From NCBI GenBank assembly GCA_022376925.1, contig JAIOJX010000030.1:173223298-173287297 (forward strand): DNA of 64,000 nucleotides. The letters are read 5' to 3'. The stretch comes from Tragulus kanchil. Taxonomy: Eukaryota > Chordata > Mammalia > Artiodactyla > Tragulidae. A program made the position numbers and the translations under genes. The notes under the pieces are model-generated. The model made no database searches and was not told where the DNA came from. It was given only the letters and a program-made list of their open reading frames with translations. Shown here one piece after another: positions 11,917-22,992 of this stretch (positions are counted from its first letter, which is position 1; each line of letters opens with the position of its first letter).

Positions 11917-12290
11917 AAGAAGGCTGAGCGCTGAAGAATTGACGCTTTTGAACTGTGGTGTTGGAGAAGACTCTTGAAAGTCCCTTGGACTGCAAGATCA
12001 AAACAGTCAATCCTAAAGGGTCATTGGAAGGATTGTTGCTGAAGCTCCAATACTTTATTCACCTGATACAAAGACTCAACTCACTGGAAAAGACCTGAAT
12101 GCTGAGAAAGGTTAAAAGTGAAATGAGAAGGGATCAGCAGTGGATGAGGTGGTTAGATAGCATCACTGACTTAGTGGACATGAATTTGAATAGACTCTGG
12201 GAGATAATGAAGCACAGAAGAGCCTGTTGTGCTATAGTCCATGGGGTGATAAGGAACTGGATATGATTTAGGGACTGAACAACAACAATA
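11917..12290 (+). mobile_element. BovB LINE 3' end, downstream of the ERV
   Basis: Resumes BovB at aagaaggctgagcgctgaag and follows the family through gaattgacgcttttgaactg and the 3' UTR. It ends with the BovB tail gggactgaacaacaacaataac near 12290. Together with 8060-9246 it forms one BovB copy split by the ERV. Confidence 0.9.
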
Positions 12291-14452
12291 ACAATACAAA
12301 GAGCAACACTGAATTCCTTAACTTCTAAAATATCTGGTTTTCTTTAAACAACAGTAATCTTTTGATGTTCCGACTGCCTGGTCTTTGAAAACTCCTACCT
12401 CTTCCCTTACCTCTTCCCAACAGTCTGTAAGAACTACCTGAGACGCTGTCTTAAGTCCTAAGTTTTGCCTATCAAATTTACCATAGTTCTCAACTTTAAG
12501 GTTGTGCATTTTTTATCAGTTGACAATGTTAACATGATACTTTCATCAGATAAAAAAATGATTTAAAAACAATTCTTGTAGAGTCCATTATTTGCTGGCA
12601 GTAAAGCCAAAGACTTGTTTTTAGCAACTAGTAAAATATTTCTCCAAAGCAGTAACTAGTAAAATAGTTTTCTATACAAAGAACCACTAACTCTAACACT
12701 TAAGGTAATAATGTGTTTATTCTTTCCACAAAAGAACAATTAAAATGAGATCTCTAACTAAATGCCAGAGTCACATGAAAACAATCACTGGATTTACAGA
12801 AGTAATTATGAAAATACTGTCTTAGAACCAGGGAACCAGGGAAACAGAATTATTCCAATTTTGAAAAAGAAATCTTTGTATCAAGTATCAAGTTTCATAG
12901 TAAACTCCCCCAAACAACTTAGTTTAAGTGGTAAAAAGATAAATTACTAAAAAAAAAAAACAGAAATTTTGTGGTTAACAAAACAAGAAGGCTAATTTTC
13001 CCACCTCACAATTGAAGCCATGTGTATTTACCCTATGCCTGCAACTAAAAAATTACAGTGTATAATCCTGCTTTCCTTTTCTCCATGTTAGCTAAGCTCT
13101 GGAGCAGTAAACAAGAATATTTGTGGAACTGGGAATGTTTGAAAAAATTATCAATCTTTGATATTTTTCTGGTCAGTTCCCATATGCAGTATCCTGAATT
13201 TTATATTTCACCTGCTGCTTCATTCTGCATCTCTAAGACTTCTGAAAGATGCTCACTAATCACTTCCAGAATAGACACACAGATGAACAGAGAAGGATAA
13301 AAAATCCTAGACCTGTGATACGGTACAGTAGGAAAGCCTGATGCTGGGGTGATAAGGAACTGGATATGATTTAGGGACTGAACAAAAAAAAACCAATAAA
13401 ACAATAAAAAAAAAAAAAGAGCAACACTGAATTCCTTAACTTCTAAAATATCTGGTTTTCTTTAAACAACAGTAATCTTTTGATGTTCCGACTGCCTGGT
13501 CTTTGAAAACTCCTACCTCTTCCCTTACCTCTTCCCAACAGTCTGTAAGAACTACCTGAGACGCTGTCTTAAGTCCTAAGTTTTGCCTATCAAATTTACC
13601 ATAGTTCTCAACTTTAAGGTTGTGCATTTTTTATCAGTTGACAATGTTAACATGATACTTTCATCAGATAAAAAATGATTTAAAACAATTCTTGTAGAGT
13701 CCATTATTTGCTGGCAGTAAAGCCAAAGACTTGTTTTTAGCAACTAGTAAAATATTTCTCCAAAGCAGTAACTAGTAAAATAGTTTTCTATACAAAGAAC
13801 CACTAACTCTAACACTTAAGGTAATAATGTGTTTATTCTTTCCACAAAAGAACAATTAAAATGAGATCTCTAACTAAATGCCAGAGTCACATGAAAACAA
13901 TCACTGGATTTACAGAAGTAATTATGAAAATACTGTCTTAGAACCAGGGAACCAGGGAAACAGAATTATTCCAATTTTGAAAAGAAATCTTTGTATCAAG
14001 TATCAAGTTTCATAGTAAACTCCCCAAACAACTTAGTTTAAGTGGTAAAAGATAAATTACTAAAAAAAAAAAACAGAAATTTTGTGGTTAACAAAACAAG
14101 AAGGCTAATTTTCCCACCTCACAATTGAAGCCATGTGTATTTACCCTATGCCTGCAACTAAAAAATTACAGTGTATAATCCTGCTTTCCTTTTCTCCATG
14201 TTAGCTAAGCTCTGGAGCAGTAAACAAGAATATTTGTGGAACTGGGAATGTTTGAAAAAATTATCAATCTTTGATATTTTTCTGGTCAGTTCCCATATGC
14301 AGTATCCTGAATTTTATATTTCACCTGCTGCTTCATTCTGCATCTCTCTAAGACTTCTGAAAGATGCTCACTAATCACTTCCAGAATAGACACACAGATG
14401 AACAGAGAAGGATAAAAAAAAATCCTAGACCTGTGATACGGTACAGTAGGAA
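12243..14452. repeat. tandem near-identical copy pair 5 (12243-13334 / 13346-14452)
   Basis: Offset 1103, with 11 bp of filler (agcctgatgct, 13335-13345) between. The BovB tail is clean in the first copy (gaacaacaacaataac). It is corrupted with extra A runs just after the junction in the second (13380-13418). Several single-A length differences. Confidence 0.9.
12291..13334. other. unannotated unique sequence
   Basis: AT-rich, with an A-run at about 12948-12960. No repeat family or exon recognised. The same sequence returns at 13419-14452. Confidence 0.4.
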
Positions 14453-14788
14453 TGGTGCCTCATTCAGGAAAAAAAAAAAAAAATTAATTCAATAAATATA
14501 TTTATTTTCCTAGACCTATCACTTACATGTTTTGGTCAAAATTCCCTTGTGATTAAACAATCCATTTGCTCAGGCAAAGGCTATCTGGCCACTCTATGCA
14601 GAAACTTTGGCACTGAGTATAATGAAATGGTTACCATCTGTATACTGATTGATGACATATGAAATGGACTGTCATAAGAGTTCTCTTCTTTAATCAGAAC
14701 ACTGGTAATTAGCTTAGGCAAATAAATAGACTGGTTCCCTCTAAGATCTTATTTGTAGCACAGAGAATACTGGACATTCAAGAACAAC
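14453..14788. other. unannotated sequence
   Basis: Contains a 14-A run near 14470. Otherwise nothing recognisable. Confidence 0.35.
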
Positions 14789-14949
14789 AAGCAGTGAAGA
14801 GAAGATACTGAAAAATAACTGAAAGGATAGAAAGAGATGTGCAAAATTCAGAAGGATGTGCATAATGAGAATGAGCAGGCATGGATACATAAAGAACAGT
14901 GGACAGACGGAATGATATATCAAAAATATATTAAAAAGCAACCAATTCA

Positions 14950-15875
14950 ATATCGAAAAACAAACAACCAAACCAAAAAAATGAACAGAGGACCTAAAGA
15001 GGCATTTTTCCAAAGATGACACACAGATGGCTAACAGGTACATAAAAAGATGCTCAACATCGCTAATTATCAGAGAAACACAAATCAAAACAGTGAGATA
15101 GCATCTTACACTGGCTGGAATGGCTACCATTAAAAAGTCTAAAAATGATGTTGGATAGAATGTAGAGGAAAGGGCATCCTTGCACACTGTAGGTGGGAAC
15201 ATGAGTTCACACAGTCACTATGGAAAATAATATAGAGGTTCCTCATAGACTGAAAACAGAACTACCATATGATCCAGCAATTTCACTCATGCATCTATAC
15301 TTCAGGGAAAAAAATGAAAACTAATTAGGGAACATGCACATCCCAATGTTCATAGCATCACTATTTATAAATAGCCAAGATACATAAAAAGCTAAGAAAC
15401 TATCAACAGATGAATGCATAAAGAAAATATGATATTACAGAATAGCACACATTCATAAAGATAATGAAATTCTGCCTTCTGCAGCAAGGTGGCTGTACCT
15501 AGACAATATTACACTTAGTGAAATAAGTCTGACAGATACTGTATGATATCACTTATACGGGGAATCTAAACAATAATTCCAAAACATGTACATATAGCAA
15601 AGTAAAACCAGACTGATAGATATAGAAAACAAGGTAGTGGTTACAAATAAGAGAGGGAATAAGAAGAAAGTTGGGACATGGGATTAAGAAACACATACTA
15701 CTATGTATAAAATAGATAAGCAACAAGGATATAGTGTATTAGATGCAACAGGGAGTTACAACCATTATCTTGTAATAACTTTTTATGAAGTATAATCTAT
15801 AGGAATACTGAATCACTATGCTATACATATGAAACTAACATAACATCATAAATGAACTATATATTTCTGAAAGTT
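14950..15875 (+). mobile_element. L1 LINE 3' end, ORF2 C-terminus and 3' UTR (first copy)
   Basis: Plus-strand L1 homology includes the ORF2 end (gaggacctaaagaggcattt, gatgctcaacatcgctaatt, aactaccatatgatccagca). It is followed by the 3' UTR phrase ctatgtataaaatagataag and ends at gaaactaacataacatcat. Many frameshifts. No usable frame. Confidence 0.85.
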
Positions 15876-16046
15876 ATGTAGTTGCTTAACTTGTTTTAGA
15901 AACTCACAGTAGATAGAACTTGTGCAGGCATGAAATGAAGGCCCATGTCGAGTTTCAGTATTTGCTAAAAAAGCAGTGAAGAGAAGATACTAAAATAACA
16001 AAATATGCAAATTAAAATGAAAAACCAATTCAAAATTTTCGAAAAA

Positions 16047-16961
16047 CAAACAACCAAACCAAAAAAATGAACAGAGGACCTAAAGAGGCATTTTTCCAAA
16101 GATGACACACAGATGGCTAACAGGTACATAAAAAGATGCTCAACATCGCTAATTATCAGAGAAACACAAATCAAAACAGTGAGATAGCATCTTACACTGG
16201 CTGGAATGGCTACCATTAAAAAGTCTAAAAATGATGTTGGATAGAATGTAGAGGAAAGGGCATCCTTGCACACTGTAGGTGGGAACATGAGTTCACACAG
16301 TCACTATGGAAAATAATATAGAGGTTCCTCATAGACTGAAAACAGAACTACCATATGATCCAGCAATTTCACTCATGCATCTATACTTCAGGGAAAAAAA
16401 TGAAAACTAATTAGGGAACATGCACATCCCAATGTTCATAGCATCACTATTTATAAATAGCCAAGATACATAAAAAGCTAAGAAACTATCAACAGATGAA
16501 TGCATAAAGAAAATATGATATTACAGAATAGCACACATTCATAAAGATAATGAAATTCTGCCTTCTGCAGCAAGGTGGCTGTACCTAGACAATATTACAC
16601 TTAGTGAAATAAGTCTGACAGATACTGTATGATATCACTTATACGGGGAATCTAAACAATAATTCCAAAACATGTACATATAGCAAAGTAAAACCAGACT
16701 GATAGATATAGAAAACAAGGTAGTGGTTACAAATAAGAGAGGGAATAAGAAGAAAGTTGGGACATGGGATTAAGAAACACATACTACTATGTATAAAATA
16801 GATAAGCAACAAGGATATAGTGTATTAGATGCAACAGGGAGTTACAACCATTATCTTGTAATAACTTTTTATGAAGTATAATCTATAGGAATACTGAATC
16901 ACTATGCTATACATATGAAACTAACATAACATCATAAATGAACTATATATTTCTGAAAGTT
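16047..16961 (+). mobile_element. L1 LINE 3' end (second copy)
   Basis: Same L1 fragment as 14950-15875, re-started by pair 6. Confidence 0.85.
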
Positions 16962-17052
16962 ATGTAGTTGCTTAACTTGTTTTAGAAACTCACAGTAGAT
17001 AGAACTTGTGCAGGCATGAAATGAAGGCCCATGTCGAGTTTCAGTATTTGCT

Positions 17053-17929
17053 TCTTTTATTCATAAAAGACCTCTGAATCTTGTTTTCTTTAAGGACAAT
17101 TTCTTGGCTCTGTTTCCTTTTCTACACATATTTTCTTAGTGACTTCTTTTTGTCTCAGGCTTTAAACTTACCTTTTCACTTAAATCTTTCAAATATATAT
17201 CTCCATCTGAGATCTGTCTGCTGATATTCTATCTGATCTTGTCATTTGGATGTCTCACTGACACCTCAAGTTAAATACATCTTAAATAGAATCTTTACTC
17301 TCACTTCATTTCCAACCCATTCCTCCCAAAAAAGAATTCCAGGAATCTAGGAGCCATTCTTTCTTTCTTCTTTTCTCAAACTTCCACATTTAATTTCAGC
17401 TATACCTGGAATTAATCTACCTTTCTCCATCTCCTTTTCTACCACCTTAGGTCTAGCCACTGTTACCATCTGATCTACCAAAGTAGCTTCTTATCTCTAG
17501 GTTCCTTTTTGCCTTGGCATGCCACCCATAGGTCCTGCAGTGTCCAGAATTATAATTTAAAAGTATTACCATTACAAGCCTATGAGTGTGAAACTACAGG
17601 CAAGAATTTTGGAGTGGGTAGTCATTCCCTTCTTATAGGGATCTTCCCATAGGACTTAATATGGGGAACACTTTCCACATGTTAAAAATTAGACTAAACC
17701 ATACCATTCCCTCACTTACAACTCTACCATGTGTTTCTACTGCATTTATGACAAACATAAAATAAGTAAATATCCCCTAAAAATCCTACATGAACAAGCT
17801 ACTGCTTGCTTCTCCACTTTAAATTCATGAAGTGTTTTCTTCCAAAGCTCAAGTTATGCAAGTCTCTCAATTTCAAAATATGCTATTGTCTTCCAAAGGC
17901 AGCATCTTTATGCCCAAAATTTTCTCTGC
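17053..17929. other. pyrimidine-rich ancient sequence (first copy)
   Basis: Phrases such as gatgtctcactgacacctca and ctagccactgttaccatctg resemble a widespread ancient mammalian interspersed repeat (L2-like). I cannot name the family with confidence. Repeated at 18213-19089. Confidence 0.35.
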
Positions 17930-17936
17930 ACAATAG

Positions 17937-18121
17937 ACACATACTACTATGTATAAAATAGATAAGCAACAAGGATATAGTGTATTAGATGCAACAGGGA
18001 GTTACAACCATTATCTTGTAATAACTTTTTATGAAGTATAATCTATAGGAATACTGAATCACTATGCTATACATATGAAACTAACATAACATCATAAATG
18101 AACTATATATTTCTGAAAGTT
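17937..18121 (+). mobile_element. L1 3' UTR fragment (third copy)
   Basis: Contains ctatgtataaaatagataag to gaaactaacataacatcat, identical to the tail of the L1 at 16047. It exists only because pair 7 restarts inside the L1. Confidence 0.8.
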
Positions 18122-19089
18122 ATGTAGTTGCTTAACTTGTTTTAGAAACTCACAGTAGATAGAACTTGTGCAGGCATGAAATGAAGGCCCATGTCGAGTT
18201 TCAGTATTTGCTTCTTTTATTCATAAAAGACCTCTGAATCTTGTTTTCTTTAAGGACAATTTCTTGGCTCTGTTTCCTTTTCTACACATATTTTCTTAGT
18301 GACTTCTTTTTGTCTCAGGCTTTAAACTTACCTTTTCACTTAAATCTTTCAAATATATATCTCCATCTGAGATCTGTCTGCTGATATTCTATCTGATCTT
18401 GTCATTTGGATGTCTCACTGACACCTCAAGTTAAATACATCTTAAATAGAATCTTTACTCTCACTTCATTTCCAACCCATTCCTCCCAAAAAAGAATTCC
18501 AGGAATCTAGGAGCCATTCTTTCTTTCTTCTTTTCTCAAACTTCCACATTTAATTTCAGCTATACCTGGAATTAATCTACCTTTCTCCATCTCCTTTTCT
18601 ACCACCTTAGGTCTAGCCACTGTTACCATCTGATCTACCAAAGTAGCTTCTTATCTCTAGGTTCCTTTTTGCCTTGGCATGCCACCCATAGGTCCTGCAG
18701 TGTCCAGAATTATAATTTAAAAGTATTACCATTACAAGCCTATGAGTGTGAAACTACAGGCAAGAATTTTGGAGTGGGTAGTCATTCCCTTCTTATAGGG
18801 ATCTTCCCATAGGACTTAATATGGGGAACACTTTCCACATGTTAAAAATTAGACTAAACCATACCATTCCCTCACTTACAACTCTACCATGTGTTTCTAC
18901 TGCATTTATGACAAACATAAAATAAGTAAATATCCCCTAAAAATCCTACATGAACAAGCTACTGCTTGCTTCTCCACTTTAAATTCATGAAGTGTTTTCT
19001 TCCAAAGCTCAAGTTATGCAAGTCTCTCAATTTCAAAATATGCTATTGTCTTCCAAAGGCAGCATCTTTATGCCCAAAATTTTCTCTGC

Positions 19090-19405
19090 TAGGAGCCTTA
19101 TTCTCCAGACTCTCTGTCTTTCTAGTTTCTTTCATCATCATCTTTCATCTACAATCATGCCCTAATCATTCCATCTGAAATAGCATTTAATTAACTCAGT
19201 CACATAACACAGTTTACTTATTTCATGGTTCAAGTCATAATCAATAATTATTTCCATTATTTAAATATATGTCTGTGTCTTCCAAATGAAAATGTATACT
19301 CTGTGAATGCAGAATCCTGTCTGTTTTGTCTTCCCCTTTCCCCTTGGGTCTATGTCACCTAGTGGATGCTTAGTAGACATCTGTTGATTAAATGAATATA
19401 ATGAG
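19090..19405 (+). mobile_element. L2-like ancient LINE 3' end (tentative)
   Basis: The 3' part reads like an eroded L2 end: a 'ctctgtgaatgcagaatcctg'-type lead, then ggatgcttagtagacatctg and ttgattaaatgaat. Highly diverged. Repeated at 20291-20606. Confidence 0.4.
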
Positions 19406-19869
19406 TTTAAAAATTAGGGTAGACCAATAGCTCTAATAAGGTACCCCTGCATCACAGAGAGTTAGTCTCAAAATAGATTTATTCCTGGCTCACATATGAG
19501 TCCAAAACAACTCAGTGGAAATGGAAGATATACCATCATCCTCAACATACAGCTGCTGTTTTTCTGTTTGTTTTTTAGGAAATGGCATCCAGCTGTTAGA
19601 TGTGAGAGAGAAAATGAGAGAGGTAGGTGTAAAGGCACTCTGTTAAATTTTCTCAGCAGAAATGACGCATTTCACTTGGGACTCACATTCCAACATCCAG
19701 AACTGGTCACACAGCCCCATACAAACACAAAGAAGCATGAGAGCATCACTCAGCCCCTTGTCCAGGGACAACAACAGGTTTATTGAGCAGCCAGCTGGTC
19801 TTCTACTCCATTACATGGCTATTTGCCTACTTAGGTTAGCATCTTCTGTCTCCATCAAGATGGAGATCT

Positions 19870-19993
19870 TTTTAATTTTTTTTTTTTTAATTTATTGTTG
19901 GCTGGGCTGGGTCTGCGTTGCTGTGAGGGTTTTTCTCTAGTTGCAGTGGACAGATTTCTCACTGCAGTGGGTTCTCTTGTAGAGCAATGGACT
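19870..19993 (-). mobile_element. CHR-1-like SINE tail fragment (first copy, cut by junction)
   Basis: Starts at a T-rich run then ttggctgggctgggtctgcg, the reverse complement of a CHR SINE 3' part. Cut off at 19993. The complete version is at 21071. Confidence 0.7.
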
Positions 19994-21070
19994 AGGCAGA
20001 TTAGCATTCCCATAGGACTTAATATGGGGAACACTTTCCACATGTTAAATTAGACGAAACCATACCATTCCCTCACTTACAACTCTACCATGTGTTTCTA
20101 CTGCATTTATGACAAACATAAAATAAGTAAATATCCCCTAAAAATCCTACATGAACAAGCTACTGCTTGCTTCTCCACTTTAAATTCATGAAGTGTTTTC
20201 TTCCAAAGCTCAAGTTATGCAAGTCTCTCAATTTCAAAATATGCTATTGTCTTCCAAAGGCAGCATCTTTATGCCCAAAATTTTCTCTGCTAGGAGCCTT
20301 ATTCTCCAGACTCTCTGTCTTTCTAGTTTCTTTCATCATCATCTTTCATCTACAATCATGCCCTAATCATTCCATCTGAAATAGCATTTAATTAACTCAG
20401 TCACATAACACAGTTTACTTATTTCATGGTTCAAGTCATAATCAATAATTATTTCCATTATTTAAATATATGTCTGTGTCTTCCAAATGAAAATGTATAC
20501 TCTGTGAATGCAGAATCCTGTCTGTTTTGTCTTCCCCTTTCCCCTTGGGTCTATGTCACCTAGTGGATGCTTAGTAGACATCTGTTGATTAAATGAATAT
20601 AATGAGTTTAAAAATTAGGGTAGACCAATAGCTCTAATAAGGTACCCCTGCATCACAGAGAGTTAGTCTCAAAATAGATTTATTCCTGGCTCACATATGA
20701 GTCCAAAACAACTCAGTGGAAATGGAAGATATACCATCATCCTCAACATACAGCTGCTGTTTTTCTGTTTGTTTTTTAGGAAATGGCATCCAGCTGTTAG
20801 ATGTGAGAGAGAAAATGAGAGAGGTAGGTGTAAAGGCACTCTGTTAAATTTTCTCAGCAGAAATGACGCATTTCACTTGGGACTCACATTCCAACATCCA
20901 GAACTGGTCACACAGCCCCATACAAACACAAAGAAGCATGAGAGCATCACTCAGCCCCTTGTCCAGGGACAACAACAGGTTTATTGAGCAGCCAGCTGGT
21001 CTTCTACTCCATTACATGGCTATTTGCCTACTTAGGTTAGCATCTTCTGTCTCCATCAAGATGGAGATCT

Positions 21071-21382
21071 TTTTAATTTTTTTTTTTTTAATTTATTGTT
21101 GGCTGGGCTGGGTCTGCGTTGCTGTGAGGGTTTTTCTCTAGTTGCAGTGGACAGATTTCTCACTGCAGTGGGTTCTCTTGTAGAGCAATGGACTCTAGGG
21201 GGTGGGGGCTTCAGTAGTTGTGGCACGTGGGCTCGGTAGTTGCAGCTCCCAGACTCTAGAGCACAGGGTCAATAGCTGTGGTCCATTGGTTTAGTTAATC
21301 TGAGGCATCCCAGATCAGGGATTGAATCTATCTCTCTTGTACTGGTAGGCAGATTCTTAACCACTGAGCCACCAGGGAACCT
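21071..21382 (-). mobile_element. CHR-1-like SINE, complete
   Basis: Minus-strand SINE. It has a T-run, ttggctgggctgggtctgcg, the cagtagttgtggcacgtggg block, and the tRNA-derived head ending ccactgagccaccagggaac at about 21380. Its body differs from the CHR-2-like copies elsewhere in the window. Confidence 0.75.
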
Positions 21383-22250
21383 GAAGATGTCAGTGATTCT
21401 GATTCTCTCCTATACTCACTATGTAGACCAAAAATATATAAGGCTTCTATTAAAAAACTTTTTAGGTTCTCTTGATTAATTGATTAAAATGAGCATAAGG
21501 GTGAACACACAGCTCGCTGGCAAAGAAACAGTTTTGGAATAATCGATATATCTGGGTTTAAATTACATCCTTGAGTAAATTCTACTTGCTATGTAACACT
21601 AAAGAAGTAAATTTTCCTGAACCTCATTTTTTTCCTGTCATAAGGTTCTTATATTATCACTATATAACAACAAATTAATGGATTTAACAGCTTAAAGCAT
21701 CATTTTAAGTATTCTAAACTATGCAATTCCCAGGTATTCTTCCAAGCTTATCTTAGAACCACAAGCAAATGTTTTTTTCTTTTAACAAAAGCTGAAGGAC
21801 TGTATTTTTACACTGTATTCACTATTCATATAGAAATACAGTGATTGAAGCTTACATAAGGGCTTCATAGAAATAAAATAACTGAAATGAAAATAAAATT
21901 TGTGTTTGAAATTGAAACTATATCTTTTTTATATGCTCATATATCAGGACTTTTTCATGCAAGCTTTTGCTCCATTTAAAATATATTTGATAGAAATTCT
22001 CTTCGTTCAATGTCTCCAACAACAACCATACTCTATATTTTAATATGAGAAGGGTTCTATTTACTATAAAATTATAATCTATTAATACAACACTGTTTAA
22101 TTGGTTATATTATAATCAGCACTCATGATATAGAATAATACAATAATTTCGTTTCTACTAACAATTTAAAATTACTCTGTATGATTATGGTAGCTTGCTT
22201 TATTGCATTATTGGTACAATTTATAAGAAAGGCTCAAGATAAATCCAATA
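21383..22250. other. unannotated AT-rich sequence
   Basis: No recognised repeat or exon. Includes local inverted stretches of A/T but no clear element. Confidence 0.4.
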
Positions 22251-22263
22251 AAATGTGATTCCT

Positions 22264-22574
22264 TGGGCTTCCCTGGTGGTCCAGTAGATAAGGACACCGT
22301 CTTGCAGTGCAAGGGGCGCTGGTTCAATCCCTGGCCTGGGAAGATCCCACATGCCGTGGAGCGGCTGGACTGATGTGTCCACATACTGAGCCAGAGCTCT
22401 GGAGCGCATGCGCCCAGAGCCAGTGCTCTGAGAAAAGAGAGGCTGCTGCGATGGGAGGCCCACACGGGCCGAAGAACAAAGATGCATGAAAACAGATAAA
22501 TGAAGGACCAATAGAAGTAGCCCGCCCACTCCCCTCCCTCCCCAACCATCCCCCTCCCAAAAAACAAACAAAAA
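22264..22574 (+). mobile_element. CHR-2-like SINE
   Basis: Complete plus-strand copy from gggcttccctggtggtccag to a C-rich then A-rich tail. A 13-bp target duplication with one mismatch: aaatgtgattcct at 22251-22263 and aaatatgattcct at 22575-22587. Not in any duplicated block. Confidence 0.88.
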
Positions 22575-22689
22575 AAATATGATTCCTACATTTTAGAAAA
22601 TAACTTATAATATATTTCAACCATACTATAGAAAAGTATTCCTAAAAAGTCTCATATTAAAAAGTTATATTTACATAGTGATTTATTCA

Positions 22690-22860
22690 AAATTATATTA
22701 ACTTTTAGATGACACTCACATGAGTGATCACCTCATATGATCCTAACCAAAAGCCTGAGTTAGGTGGCATACACAGATTGAACATTTTTTTCTGTGCCCA
22801 TCTTACAAATTAGGAAATTTCTGCTCAGAGAGAATAGATGGCTCACCCTGTACTTTAGTT
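22690..22860 (-). mobile_element. MIR-like SINE fragment (tentative)
   Basis: The order of phrases (cccatcttacaaattagg, aaatttctgctcagagag) matches the antisense of the MIR core at low identity. Boundaries are approximate. Confidence 0.45.
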
Positions 22861-22992
22861 TGCCAACCATGAGTTAGGTATTACTGTTTGACACAACACC
22901 CTAAAACTTACTAATACTAGCAAAAATAAAATATGTTTTACTCATGAGTCTTGGGGTTAATAATTTACTCTGTGCTCAACTAGGTAATTCAT

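Larger units (their letters stand above)
14789..17052. repeat. tandem copy pair 6 (14789-15966 / 15971-17052)
   Basis: The offset is 1182 at the left edge but only 1086 after about 100 bp, because the second copy has lost or scrambled roughly 100 bp right after its start (15990-16047 against 14811-14961). Past that point the copies are essentially identical. The unit is mostly an L1 3' end. Confidence 0.85.
16777..19089. repeat. tandem near-identical copy pair 7 (16777-17929 / 17937-19089)
   Basis: Constant offset 1160 with no indel noticed. Filler acaatag (17930-17936). The first roughly 275 bp also appear at 15691-15966, so that piece exists three times. The second copy continues at 19090 with new sequence. 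Confidence 0.92.
18804..21194. repeat. tandem near-identical copy pair 8 (18804-19993 / 20007-21194)
   Basis: Offset 1203 at the left edge, 1201 after a small change (gttaaaaattagactaaacc versus gttaaattagacgaaacc) within 50 bp of the junction. Filler 19994-20006. The left 284 bp occur a third time at 17646-17929. Confidence 0.9.

Noticed and set aside
14741..15202. 153-codon minus-strand frame with hydrophobic translation
   Set aside because: It is antisense to the L1 3' end. The hydrophobic run comes from A-rich LINE sequence read in reverse.
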